Source: Baffinella frigidus (lineage: Eukaryota; Cryptophyceae; Cryptomonadales; Baffinellaceae). From it: 10,410 bases of DNA. The stretch spans positions 567,836 to 578,245 of the forward strand of contig MU646399.1 of assembly GCA_026770585.1 (NCBI GenBank), read 5' to 3'. The position numbers and the translations under genes are program-made. Numbering within the stretch: position 1 is the stretch's first letter; each line of letters begins with the position of its first letter. The notes beneath the pieces are model-generated. The model did not search any database, was not told the DNA's origin, and was given only the letters and a program-made list of their open reading frames with translations. Below, piece after piece: positions 1 to 5,787 of this stretch.

Positions 1-724
1 CCCCAAGCCCCAAGCCCCAAGCCCCAAACCCCAAACCACAAACCCCAAACCTCAACCCCCAACCCCCAAACCCAAACCCCCAAACCCTAAACCCTAAACC
101 CTCAACCCCAAACCTTGGAGTTTGGCCCAAACCTTGGGGGTTGGTCCAAGGTTTGGGGTGTAGGCTTTGGGGGATGGGGTTAACCCCTTAAACCCGAAAC
201 CCTGAACCAGGATGACGCAGATGCTGTTCGATGCTTTGGGGGGTGGGGTTAGCCCCTAAACCCCAAACCCCCAAACCCTGAACCAGGATGACGCTGGTGC
301 TCTTTGATGCGTTGGAGGACATCCAACGGTTTGGGGTGTAGGGTTTGTGGGGTGGGGTTAACCCCTAAACCCCTAAACCCCAAAACCCGAAACCCTGAAC
401 CAGGATAACGCGGATGCTTTTTGATGCTTAGGGTTTGTGGGGTGGGGTTAACCCAAAACCCCCAAACCCCGACACCCTCAACACCAGGATGACGAAAATG
501 GTGTTCGATGCGTTGCAAGACATCCCGGACCCAAACCCCAAACCAATTTACCCCAAACCTTGGGGGGTGGGGGGTGGGGTTAGCACCTAACCCCCAAACC
601 CGACATCAGAATGACGCGGATGCTGTTCGATACTCGCCCAAGGTTTGGGGCGTAGGGTTCGGGGTGTGGGGTCAACCCCTGAACCCCCAAACCCCTAAAA
701 CCCAAACCCGAAACCCGACACCAG
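1..724 (+). repeat. sufS: Degenerate telomere-like repeat (CCCCAAA/CCCTAAA) with five partial sufS exon-1 acceptor copies
   Basis: C-rich heptamers of the CCCTAAA type alternate with their G-rich complement and with copies of the sufS exon-1 start. Each copy has an AG followed by a variant of GATGACGCGGATGCTGTTCG. Starts after the AG are at 211, 287, 404, 488 and 610, with the full exon at 725; spacings are 76, 117, 84, 122 and 115 bp. The copies at 287 and 488 run further, through the D-I-P codons, before returning to repeat. I read this as the 3' part of an intron of sufS grown by tandem duplication across the intron-exon junction. No other gene is visible here. Confidence 0.75.
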
Positions 725-802
725 GATGACGCGGATGCTGTTCGATGCGTTGGAAGGCATCCCGGACCTGCGCATCTACGGTCCGAAGCCGGGCGCGGAC
801 GG
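725..802 (+). CDS. sufS: sufS exon 1 of the visible set (LRIYGPKP segment)
   Basis: The exon reads G|ATG ACG CGG onwards, giving [18 protein letters not shown] and then GAD plus two bases of a Gly codon. The family has a matching segment, with an I-P-D/G-L/V-R-I/L-YG core, in the small domain ahead of the active-site loop. The acceptor is CACCAG|G at the end of a telomere-like array. The donor is GG|GTATTC, directly followed by foldback element E. The donor-side 20 bases recur at 1050-1067 and 1290-1308, each again followed by GTAT, so the true donor may be any of three. Confidence 0.8.
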
Positions 803-2972
803 GTATTCACCTTCGCAGCCACCGAGGGCTTCACGGATACAGTCCATCTAAACGATTTGTACTAGAATCTTATCCATTTACCCTAGATTCTAACCGCTTT
901 CCCCCCGGATATCCGGGGGGGGAGGAACTCGGCCGCTGCTAAGTGGATGGTAACGGCCTAAATTCAGGGTAGTCGACCCTACGGTATTGACTACGGTAGG
1001 CCGTAGGGCGCCTAGGCCCGGGATCTTGTAGGATCCTCTCTGTGCCTCGAAGCCGGGCGGGGATGGGTATCTACCTCTGCCTCAGCTTCTGACTTTGTTG
1101 TACAGTTTTCGTGTGGCCTCCAGATGTGAATTCTGCTCTACATCGTCCGCCAGGGGTTGCGTTCCACCCGAAATTAATCTCAGTCTATTTGGGATGCCCA
1201 ATTTGATGGGCCCGGGCCGTTTTGGGGGTGTAAAGTTGACGGATTTGTACCGCAGACGCAGCTTGTCAACTTGAGAATAGTCGGTCAACCGAAGCCGGGC
1301 GCGGACGGGTATGCGTCGTCTCCCTCTAGAGGAGTCCCAGCCTCTTTTGGGCTGGGCTATCACACCCCTTGAATTTGTTTCCGTTTGAAATTACTTGAAT
1401 GCCAGAAGTCAATCCGCCGCGCCATGGGAGGAGGGCAGCGCTCCGCTCCTGGACCTTGTGACGCTGCCGAGCGATCAAGTGACACATTTTTCCTGGACCG
1501 CTGCCGAGCGAGCAAGTGACAAAATTTTAAAGGACTTGAAAAACTTTCCCCCGAATTCTAAGGGAACTGGACTTTTAAAATGAAAAAGCTGAGACCGGAA
1601 GCTGAGACCGGATTTCCGGTCGTGGCTTTAAACAACGTGCTTAGGTCGTTTGATAGCGGCTGCCCGATCGCTAGCTCTGTTGCAGTCTGTTTGGGCTCAC
1701 CAGTTTGGTGCGCCCGGGCCGCTTTTCGCTGCGAGGTTGACTTTGGGTTCGTACCGCCAACCTAGGATGTCAACTTCAGAATTATCGGTCAACCCGAGTG
1801 AGGCGGAGCTAGGCTATGGTTTGCTTGCCCGCTTTAGAATTTGTCTTGTGGGTGTTAGACGTATCTTGCATGCATGCATGACATGGCGGCCGTATTGGTA
1901 GGAATACAGATCTCTCTCTATCTTACAGATATCTAGTGTATCTCTTGGGTGGATCTTATTTGTGCTGCGGGCGGGAGGTTGGATTACCTTACGGGTAGGT
2001 TCAATTTATCTTACCCATATCTAGTGTATCTTACGGGTAGAACTTACTATGTTACGGATATCTAGTATATTGTACGGGTATATCGGATGTATCTTACGAG
2101 TGTTGGTGTATCTTACAGGTCGGGACGCGCCGCGCGGCATCTTACGGGTATCGTACGGATATCTAGTATATCTCACGGGTAGATTTGATGTATCTTACGA
2201 GTGTTGGGTGTATCTTACAGGTCGGGGCGCGCCGCGTGCCATCTTACGGGTATAATTTACTATCTTACGGCTATCTAGAATATCATACGGGTAGATCTGA
2301 TGTATCTTACGAGTGTTGGTGTATCTTACAGGTCGGGGCGCGCTGCTCTCGCGGCCTTCAACCACGCGACGATTCAGGTTGCGAGCCTAAACCCTAACCC
2401 CTAAACCCTGAACCCTAAACCCTAAACCCTAAACCCTAAACCCCAGCTCCTGAACTCTGAACCCTGAACCCTGAACCCTAAACCCTAAACCCTAAACCCT
2501 AAACCCTAAACCCTAAACCCTGAACCCTACATCGTGAACAATGAACCATGAACCATGAACCATGAACCATGAACCATGAAGCCGAAATACGAAACCCGAA
2601 ACCCGAAACCCCGTCATATGTAGCATTTTCGCGTCTCCCGCCAAACAGAGAGGGGAGTATCTCCTGCAGGGTTCGTTGTGATAAGGGGAACCGTGATCCC
2701 TAAACCCTGTGAACGCTAAACCCCGAAACCTAAACCCCAAACCCTAAACCCCAAACCCCAGACCCCAAACCCCAAACCCCAAACCTCAAACCCCAAACCC
2801 CAAACCTCAAACCCCAAACCCCAAACCCCAAACCCCAGGCCTCGGACATGGCAACGTTCATGGACATGGAGGGGGTCGCGATTCGCTCGGGGCACCACTG
2901 CACCCAGCCCCTCCACCGCATCTGGGGCGCATCAGGTACAATAATACGCCCGCTATGTATATGTTATATATG

Positions 2973-3047
<75 letters not shown>

Positions 3048-4043
3048 ACATGGAGGGGGTAGCGATCCGCTCAGGGCACCACTGCACCCAGCCCCTCCAA
3101 AGCATCTGGGGCGCGTCTGGTACCCTACACCCTACACCCTCACCCCGTGTTCGACTCAACCCGCCACCCGAAGCTCTGAACCCTGAACACCATCATCTGG
3201 TTTGCTCGGGGCACACCAGACGCATCTGGGGCGCATCAGGTCCGCTCATGGCTATTATATCCCTTAAGTGGCGGACGGGCGAATATTCAACCTAACTCGC
3301 CCAAGGCAGGTCCTAGGGCCCTACGGTAGGGCGTATAAGCCTACTCGCCGCTTAAGGGCTATTTCTCGGTCTCGTACCGAAGGGTTGTACCAGGAACGGG
3401 CTCTATATGCAGTTTGGAGGTGCCCGTCATCACTCAGGTGCAAGCGCGCGGGCGAGCTGCTACCTCTACACGACGGAGGAGGACATGGTAGGGTCTTAGG
3501 GGTGTGTGCCTCCGTATATCACCTAAGTGACCAGTAGGCTCATTCGCCCTACCGTAGGCCCCTAGGACCTGCCTAGGGCTTCCACGGGCGATTATTCGCC
3601 CGTTGGTCACTTACGGGATGAGCGAGGTAAACGTGTAGTTACGTATTCACGGGTAACCCCAGTGCACCTTATGTTCCACAGGGGACAGTGCCAGGTTCGC
3701 GAAAAAGGTTTATGGGGACACGCCCTAAATAGGAGTACAGGGCTACCTCGCTCATAAGAAACCGCCTCCCCCTAGGACCCTACAGTAGGACTATGCCTAG
3801 GGCCCTATGGTGGTCCTAGGGGGGGGGGCGGTTTCTTATGAGCGAGGTACCCCTGTAGCCGGAGTTACTTGGTTTTCATATGCGCGAAGAAACTCGGTTG
3901 GATGTAACTTGAGGGGTGGTTTTGCTGCAGGGAGCGCGCGGGCGAGCTGCTACCTCTACACGACGGAGGAGGACATTGCGGGGCTCGCGACGCACCTGAA
4001 AGAGACCATCGCCATGTTCGCTACCATCGGCGCCATGAGCTAA
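725..4043 (+). CDS. sufS: Plastid-type cysteine desulfurase SufS, 3' end, four exons (725-802, 2332-2377, 2839-2935, 3931-4043)
   Basis: This is the C-terminal ~110 residues of a group II (SufS/NFS2) cysteine desulfurase. The family is a PLP enzyme that takes sulfur from cysteine as a Cys persulfide and passes it to SufE for Fe-S cluster assembly, in plastids in algae and plants. Seen in order: [47 protein letters not shown] with the active-site Cys at 2899-2901, then [14 protein letters not shown] and the end [15 protein letters not shown]. The Cys and the substrate-binding Arg of the RAS motif lie 15 residues apart across the exon 3/4 junction, as in E. coli SufS (C364, R379). Junctions: GG|GTATTC to AG|GTCGGG (Gly codon split), CAG|GTTGCG to CCAG|GCC (phase 0), G|GTACAA to GCAG|GGAGC (Gly split). 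Introns are 1529, 461 and 995 bp. The PLP-lysine half and any transit peptide lie upstream. Plastid location is inferred from the family. Which duplicated splice sites are used is not certain. Confidence 0.88.
806..946 (+). mobile_element. Foldback element, family E, copy 1
   Basis: It contains GGGCTTCACGGATACAGT and ATTTGTACTAGAATC and ends in GCTGCTAAGTGG. The same blocks occur at 8068-8202 (opposite orientation) and 8888-9027. The intact end in the other copies is CCACTTAGCAGC, the inverse of GCTGCTAAGTGG, so this is a short non-coding terminal-inverted-repeat element. The left end here is degraded (TTCGCAGCCACC). It begins within a few bases of the exon-1 donor. Confidence 0.7.
951..1020 (+). 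mobile_element. Decayed half copy of the foldback found intact at 6144-6291
   Basis: TAACGGCCTAAATTCAGGGTAG and the following CCTACGGTATTG resemble the left arm of the perfect foldback at 6144-6207 (AACGGCCTGGAAATGGGGTAG, then CCTACGGCATTG). The right arm is missing. Confidence 0.45.
1050..1070 (+). pseudogene. sufS: Partial copy of sufS exon-1 donor end
   Basis: GAAGCCGGGCGGGGATGG followed by GTATCT differs from the exon-1 end by a few bases and keeps the GT. Exon sequence is recognisable only for about 20 bases. Confidence 0.6.
1176..1296 (+). repeat. Diverged direct repeat, copy 1 (copy 2 at 1682-1796)
   Basis: Shared blocks in the same order are CAGTCT-TTTGGG, GCCCGGGCCG, GTTGAC with GT-ACCG, GTCAACTT-AGAAT and TCGGTCAACC. 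They mark a duplication of about 115-120 bp inside the sufS intron. Confidence 0.6.
1290..1312 (+). pseudogene. sufS: Partial copy of sufS exon-1 donor end, identical over the exon part
   Basis: CGAAGCCGGGCGCGGACGG followed by GTATGC is identical to the exon-1 end at 784-802 and keeps a usable donor. It could be part of an alternative 5' splice arrangement only if joined to upstream exon sequence, which is not present next to it. Confidence 0.65.
1682..1796 (+). repeat. Diverged direct repeat, copy 2 (copy 1 at 1176-1296)
   Basis: Second copy of the intron block described at 1176-1296. It has the same order of shared words and ends in TATCGGTCAACCC. Confidence 0.6.
1928..2331 (+). repeat. 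sufS: Minisatellite carrying the sufS exon-2 acceptor
   Basis: Units contain ATATCTAGTRTATCTTACGGGTAG and then GATGTATCTTACGAGTGTTGG, ending in TGTATCTTACAG. The last two units before the exon also carry the first ~20 exon bases: exon-like GTCGGGACGCGCCGC after the AG at 2117-2118, and GTCGGGGCGCGCCGC after the AG at 2219-2220. The complete exon starts at 2332, so the spacings are about 102 and 111 bp. Confidence 0.75.
2332..2377 (+). CDS. sufS: sufS exon 2 ([13 protein letters not shown])
   Basis: This 46-base exon supplies the third base of the split Gly codon and then [15 protein letters not shown]. That matches the family segment between the YGP strand and the active-site loop (plant NFS2 has R-A-A-L-C-S/A-F-N). 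The acceptor is TATCTTACAG and the donor GTTGCG. The exon is the third and only complete copy in a ~105-bp tandem repeat. The two earlier copies hold only the acceptor and about 20 exon bases. Confidence 0.8.
2378..2838 (+). other. sufS: sufS intron between exons 2 and 3, largely telomere-like repeat
   Basis: A 461-bp intron. Positions 2386-2528 are mostly exact or near-exact CCCTAAA/CCCTGAA heptamers. Positions 2535-2580 are a GAACCAT tandem. Positions 2616-2700 are non-repetitive and hold no gene. Positions 2700-2838 are CCCCAAA/CCCTAAA variants running into the acceptor AACCCCAG. Confidence 0.7.
2386..2528 (+). repeat. Interstitial telomere-type repeat (CCCTAAA)n
   Basis: Runs of exact CCCTAAA (2415-2443 and 2477-2520) interrupted by CCCTGAA variants. 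The heptamer is the plant/green-lineage type telomere unit, also known from several other algal groups. The C-rich strand is the sense strand of sufS. Confidence 0.85.
2839..2935 (+). CDS. sufS: sufS exon 3 with active-site cysteine (GHHC)
   Basis: Reads [12 protein letters not shown] then [15 protein letters not shown] and IWGAS plus one base. GHHC is the hallmark of group II cysteine desulfurases. Its Cys (2899-2901) carries the persulfide. The acceptor AACCCCAG lies directly on the end of a telomere-like array, and the donor is GTACAA. A second copy lacking the exon start lies at 3045-3119 and a third, deleted one at 3204-3239. Confidence 0.9.
2948..3045. repeat. (TA)n microsatellite
   Basis: Nearly pure alternating TA with a few GTATA interruptions, inside sufS intron 3. 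It separates exon 3 from the duplicated exon-3 copy. Confidence 0.95.
3045..3119 (+). pseudogene. sufS: Duplicate of sufS exon 3, active-site part, without acceptor
   Basis: Reads [18 protein letters not shown], then QSIWGAS, and keeps a donor (G|GTACCC). Differences from exon 3 include two residues after QPL (HR to QS). It starts directly out of the (TA)n tract with no obvious AG acceptor or pyrimidine tract, so I call it an exon fragment and not an alternative exon. Confidence 0.7.
3204..3239 (+). pseudogene. sufS: Third, internally deleted copy of sufS exon-3 donor end
   Basis: GCTCGGGGCACACCAGACGC followed by ATCTGGGGCGCATCAG keeps the start of the GHHC block and the IWGAS end, but lacks about 20 bases between them. 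The donor is GTCCGC. Confidence 0.6.
3258..3361. mobile_element. Foldback element family B, copy 1
   Basis: It starts TATCCCTTAAGTGGCGG and ends CCGCTTAAGGGCTA, in inverted orientation. The interior carries GGCAGGTCCTAGGGCCCTAC and GGTAGGGC. Length is about 104 bp, like the five other copies. The ends with flanking TA suggest a Stowaway/mariner-type MITE with TA target duplication, which is an inference. Confidence 0.75.
3440..3486 (+). pseudogene. sufS: Partial upstream copy of sufS exon 4 start
   Basis: After CACTCAG it reads GTGCA and then AGCGCGCGGGCGAGCTGC and onwards, encoding [14 protein letters not shown] in one frame. It then breaks off into ATGGTAGGGTCT. It matches 3933-3975 almost exactly. 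The extra bases after the AG shift the phase relative to exon 3, so splicing here would not keep the frame. Confidence 0.7.
3517..3620. mobile_element. Foldback element family B, copy 2
   Basis: TATCACCTAAGTGACCAG at one end and TGGTCACTTACGGGATG at the other, with the shared core CCTAGGACCTGCCTAGGGC. The interior is close to copy 5 at 4789-4892, including GCTTCCACGGGCGATTATTC. Confidence 0.75.
3736..3857. mobile_element. Foldback element family A, copy 1
   Basis: The 122-bp element runs from TACAGGGGCTACCTCGCTCA to the inverse end TGAGCGAGGTACCCCTGTA. Arms continue as TAAGAAACCGCC-CCCCTAGGACC. The centre is CTACAGTAGGACTATGCC. Translations of the ends (MSEVPLY, GYLAHKK) make false short ORFs. 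Confidence 0.85.
3931..4043 (+). CDS. sufS: sufS terminal exon with stop codon
   Basis: Completes the Gly codon and reads [21 protein letters not shown] and [15 protein letters not shown], then TAA. ARAS-x-YLYxTxEE is the conserved C-terminal block, and its Arg aligns with the substrate-carboxylate Arg of the family. The acceptor is TTTGCTGCAG|GG. It is followed by TAATGCAGAGACGTACA, where foldback element A begins at once. It is the only copy with both a good acceptor and a full reading frame to the stop. Confidence 0.88.
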
Positions 4044-4053
4044 TGCAGAGACG

Positions 4054-4155
4054 TACAGGGGTACCTCGCTCATAAGAAACGCCCACCCCCCCTAGGACCA
4101 CCGTAGGACCCTGGGTGTAGGCCTGCTGTAGGGTCCTAGGGGGGTGCGCCTCCGT
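4054..4155. mobile_element. Foldback element family A, copy 2, right end lost
   Basis: The left end TACAGGGGTACCTCGCTCA is intact and the core CCTAGGACCACCGTAGGACC is present. The right arm stops at GGGTGCGCCTCCGTAG, where an exon-4 copy begins. Confidence 0.75.
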
Positions 4156-4157
4156 AG

Positions 4158-4232
4158 GAGGACATTGCGGGATTCGCGACGTACCTGAAAGAGACATTCG
4201 CCATGTTTGCGAGCATTGGAGATATGAGCTAA
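4158..4232 (+). pseudogene. sufS: Duplicate of sufS exon-4 3' part, open to TAA
   Basis: Twenty-four intact codons and a stop: EDIAGFATY, LKETFAMFASIGDMS, TAA. It lacks the ARAS block and has no good acceptor in front. Differences from exon 4 are mostly substitutions that keep the frame. Confidence 0.75.
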
Positions 4233-4430
4233 GGGGCACCTCGCTCATAAGAAACCAGGGCCCTAGGCATAGTCCTACTGTAGGGTCCTATCCCTTAAGT
4301 GACCAGTAGGCTCATACGCCCTACGGTAGGGCCCTAGGACCTGCCTAGGACCTCTTGGCCGTCAAATTTGGCGGCATGGGCACTTAAGGGATAGGGCCCT
4401 GGGCATAAGCCTACTGTAGGGCCCTAGGGC
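4233..4430. mobile_element. Family A element interrupted by a family B element
   Basis: The family A left end (GGGGCACCTCGCTCATAAG) begins at 4233, directly after a sufS stop copy. Its centre is split by a complete 105-bp family B element at 4289-4393 and resumes as GGGCCCTGGGCATAAGCC. The A right end is lost. The nesting shows that B moved after A here. Confidence 0.7.
4289..4393. mobile_element. Foldback element family B, copy 3 (nested in A)
   Basis: TATCCCTTAAGTGACCAG at the left and GCACTTAAGGGATA at the right. The interior holds GGGCCCTAGGACCTGCC and GGCCGTCAAATTTGGCGG. The flanking TA at both ends fits a TA target duplication. Confidence 0.8.
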
Positions 4431-4431
4431 C

Positions 4432-4503
4432 GGAGGTGTTGCGGGACTCGCAACGCACCTGAAAGAGACGATCGCTACGTTCGCGAGCATCGGCGCGATG
4501 AGC
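4432..4503 (+). pseudogene. sufS: Duplicate of sufS exon-4 3' part, no stop
   Basis: Reads [19 protein letters not shown] then AMS, but the stop is replaced by the start of a family B element (CTCCTCAAGTGGC). The frame is intact. Confidence 0.7.
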
Positions 4504-4600
4504 TCCTCAAGTGGCGAGGCTGTCAAATTTTGACGGCCAAGAGGTCCTAGGCAGGTCCTAGGGCTCTACCGTAGGGCGCCTACTCGCCACTTCAGGGATA
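4500..4600. mobile_element. Foldback element family B, copy 4
   Basis: The left end is degraded to CTCCTCAAGTGGCGAG. The right end is CTCGCCACTTCAGGGATA. The interior has TGTCAAATTTTGACGGCC and GGTCCTAGGCAGGTCCTAGG, in opposite orientation to copy 3. Confidence 0.7.
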
Positions 4601-4691
4601 GGACTTACCCTTGGAGCCCTTTTTGCCTGAGGCGGGCCCGTCCAGGACCCGGTCCTCACACGAATGCAGGGTTTACACAACGTGTAGAGTG

Positions 4692-4742
4692 GACCTGAAA
4701 GAGACCATCGCTATGTTCGCGAGCATCGGCGCTATGAGCTAA
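4692..4742 (+). pseudogene. sufS: Duplicate of the sufS C-terminus with stop
   Basis: [15 protein letters not shown] and TAA, preceded by 3'-flank sequence CAACGTGTAGAGTGGA from the neighbouring unit. This shows that exon tail and flank were copied as a tandem unit. Confidence 0.75.
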
Positions 4743-4788
4743 TTTATGCCATAAGTCAATTATAGCTACTTAAGGACGTTTCCCCCGA

Positions 4789-4892
4789 TATCCCTTAAGT
4801 GACCAGTAGGCGCATACGCCCTACCGTAGGGCCATAGGACCTGCCTAGGGCTTCCACGGGCGATTATTCGCCCGTTGGTCACTTAAGGGATA
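4789..4892. mobile_element. Foldback element family B, copy 5
   Basis: A near-ideal copy: TATCCCTTAAGTGACCAG and TGGTCACTTAAGGGATA inverted ends, 104 bp, with core CCTACCGTAGGGCC and GACCTGCCTAGGGC. Confidence 0.85.
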
Positions 4893-4949
4893 GGACTATG
4901 AGCTAGGGCGCGAGAGACGCCTTGTGTGTTATGACACGCGCGGCCCGAC

Positions 4950-5068
4950 CGCATCGGCGCTATGAGCTAATGCGGAGACGTACACATCGTGTAGAGTGGA
5001 CATCACCTCTCGCTAGGTCCTTCCCAGACCATGTTCGCGAGCATCGGAGCTATGAGGTAATGCAGAGA
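4950..5068 (+). pseudogene. sufS: Two further partial sufS tail plus 3'-flank copies
   Basis: GCATCGGCGCTATGAGCTAA with TGCGGAGACGTACAC (4951 onwards), and MFASIGAMR with TAA and TGCAGAGACGTGCAC (5031 onwards). A seven-base scrap, TATGAGC, follows element B at 4897. Each keeps the flank found after the main stop at 4041. Confidence 0.65.
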
Positions 5069-5081
5069 CGTGCACAACGTG

Positions 5082-5202
5082 TACAGGGGTACCTCGCTCA
5101 TAAGAAACGCCCACCCCCCTAGGACCACCGTAGGGCCCTGGGTGTGGGCCTGCTGCAGGGTCCTAGGGGGAGGCGCTTTCTTATGAGCGAGGTACCCCTG
5201 TA
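5082..5202. mobile_element. Foldback element family A, copy 4
   Basis: Both ends are complete: TACAGGGGTACCTCGCTCA and TGAGCGAGGTACCCCTGTA. The centre is CACCGTAGGGCCCTGGGTG. It follows a sufS tail copy directly, as copies 2 and 3 do. Confidence 0.85.
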
Positions 5203-5215
5203 GGGACGTGGTGCC

Positions 5216-5233
5216 AGGAGTCACGTGACTCCT
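5216..5233. repeat. Perfect 18-bp palindrome
   Basis: AGGAGTCACGTGACTCCT reads the same on both strands and has CACGTG at its centre. Function unknown. Confidence 0.9.
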
Positions 5234-5264
5234 ACGTGCTCCATTCCGCGGCGTATAGGGGTTA

Positions 5265-5440
5265 CTCGAAATCAGGGGTTACTCGAAATCCGGGACACGC
5301 ACTGTCTCTAGGGTGGTCCTCCTAGGACCAGCCTCCTAGGACCAGCTCCTAGGACCAGCCCTACGGTAGGACCCTCTAGCCGTACGTGGTCTCAATTTCG
5401 AGGACCACTGGTGCAGGGGTTACTCGCGACTAGGGGGGAT
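5265..5440. repeat. GGGGTTACTCG repeats and a CTCCTAGGACCAGC tandem
   Basis: GGGGTTACTCGAAATC occurs twice in tandem (about 5258-5290), and GGGGTTACTCGCGAC near 5416. Between them is a three-copy tandem of CTCCTAGGACCAGC (about 5318-5359) and ATTTCGAGGACCAC, partly the inverse of the first repeat. This is probably another decayed foldback using the same CCTAGGACC core. No gene is visible. Confidence 0.5.
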
Positions 5441-5520
5441 TCGCGAGCAGCCTGTGTACAGTGGTGGTGTAGAGACAGTGAAGAGACAGGAAAGCGCGTT
5501 TATTACAGATCGAAACCGAC

Positions 5521-5704
5521 ATCCACACGAGGCTACCTTTGTGCACAGATGCTTAAGTCAATTATTGGATTATTGCACAGGAAACACACCAAAAGTCGGC
5601 AATTGATCACGTTTCCCATCGCCTTTCGGTCGGAAACGTGATCATTTCCCCACAAAACCCTAAAAGTCCATTTATTCTAGTCGCAAGGGTAGCCTCGTGT
5701 GGAT
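5521..5704. mobile_element. Foldback-like segment with 17-bp inverted ends and an inner hairpin
   Basis: ATCCACACGAGGCTACC at 5521-5537 is the exact inverse of 5688-5704. Inside, TGATCACGTTTCC (5604-5616) is the exact inverse of 5632-5644, giving a 13-bp stem. No coding sequence is visible. It lies just upstream of the candidate start of the next gene. Confidence 0.65.
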
Positions 5705-5787
5705 GGCCACCATGTGTTGCCTTCCGTGAAGGCCTTGTAAAGGCGACGCTACGATTGCGGACCATGGGATGAGACCGGTGTGGTGAT

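Larger units (their letters stand above)
803..2331 (+). other. sufS: sufS intron between exons 1 and 2
   Basis: A 1529-bp intron without a convincing gene. From the 5' side it holds foldback element E (about 806-946) and a decayed half of another foldback (951-1020). Two exon-1 donor-end copies follow (1050-1067 and 1290-1308), then a diverged direct repeat pair (1176-1296 and 1682-1796). Short tandems are CGCTGCCGAGCGA (1461 and 1499) and GCTGAGACCGGA (1586 onwards). A TATCTTACGGGTAG minisatellite ends at the exon-2 acceptor. The long ORFs here cross these repeats and are not gene-like. Confidence 0.6.
2936..3930 (+). other. sufS: sufS intron between exons 3 and 4
   Basis: A 995-bp intron. 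It holds the (TA)n tract, two exon-3 fragments, telomere-like CCCTACA words (3122-3145), foldback elements B (3258-3361 and 3517-3620), an exon-4 fragment (3440-3486), an element A end remnant (3616-3637) and a complete element A (3736-3857). The stretch 3638-3735 is unassigned. Confidence 0.6.
4044..5081 (+). other. sufS: Amplified sufS 3' tails mixed with foldback elements
   Basis: Downstream of the sufS stop about 1 kb contains no new gene. It alternates between partial copies of the last exon plus its 3' flank (TGCRGAGACGT and CAACGTGTAGAGTGGA) and foldback elements of families A and B. Confidence 0.65.

Noticed and set aside
249-834. ORFs on both strands within the telomere-like region
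   Set aside because: They translate low-complexity heptamer repeats (GFGVLGFRG-type) and out-of-frame shadows of exon 1.
1082-1901. Overlapping ORFs in sufS intron 1 (for example 1395-1583, 1650-1901)
   Set aside because: They cross short tandem and diverged direct repeats, show no recognisable motif, and lie between two exons with matching phases.
2953-3186. ORFs with long YIYIYI runs
   Set aside because: They are translations of the (TA)n microsatellite. The only real coding content is the copied exon-3 piece at 3045-3119.
3876-4248. Minus-strand ORFs opening MSEVPL
   Set aside because: Their starts are family A element ends, and the rest is antisense to sufS exon 4 and its copies.
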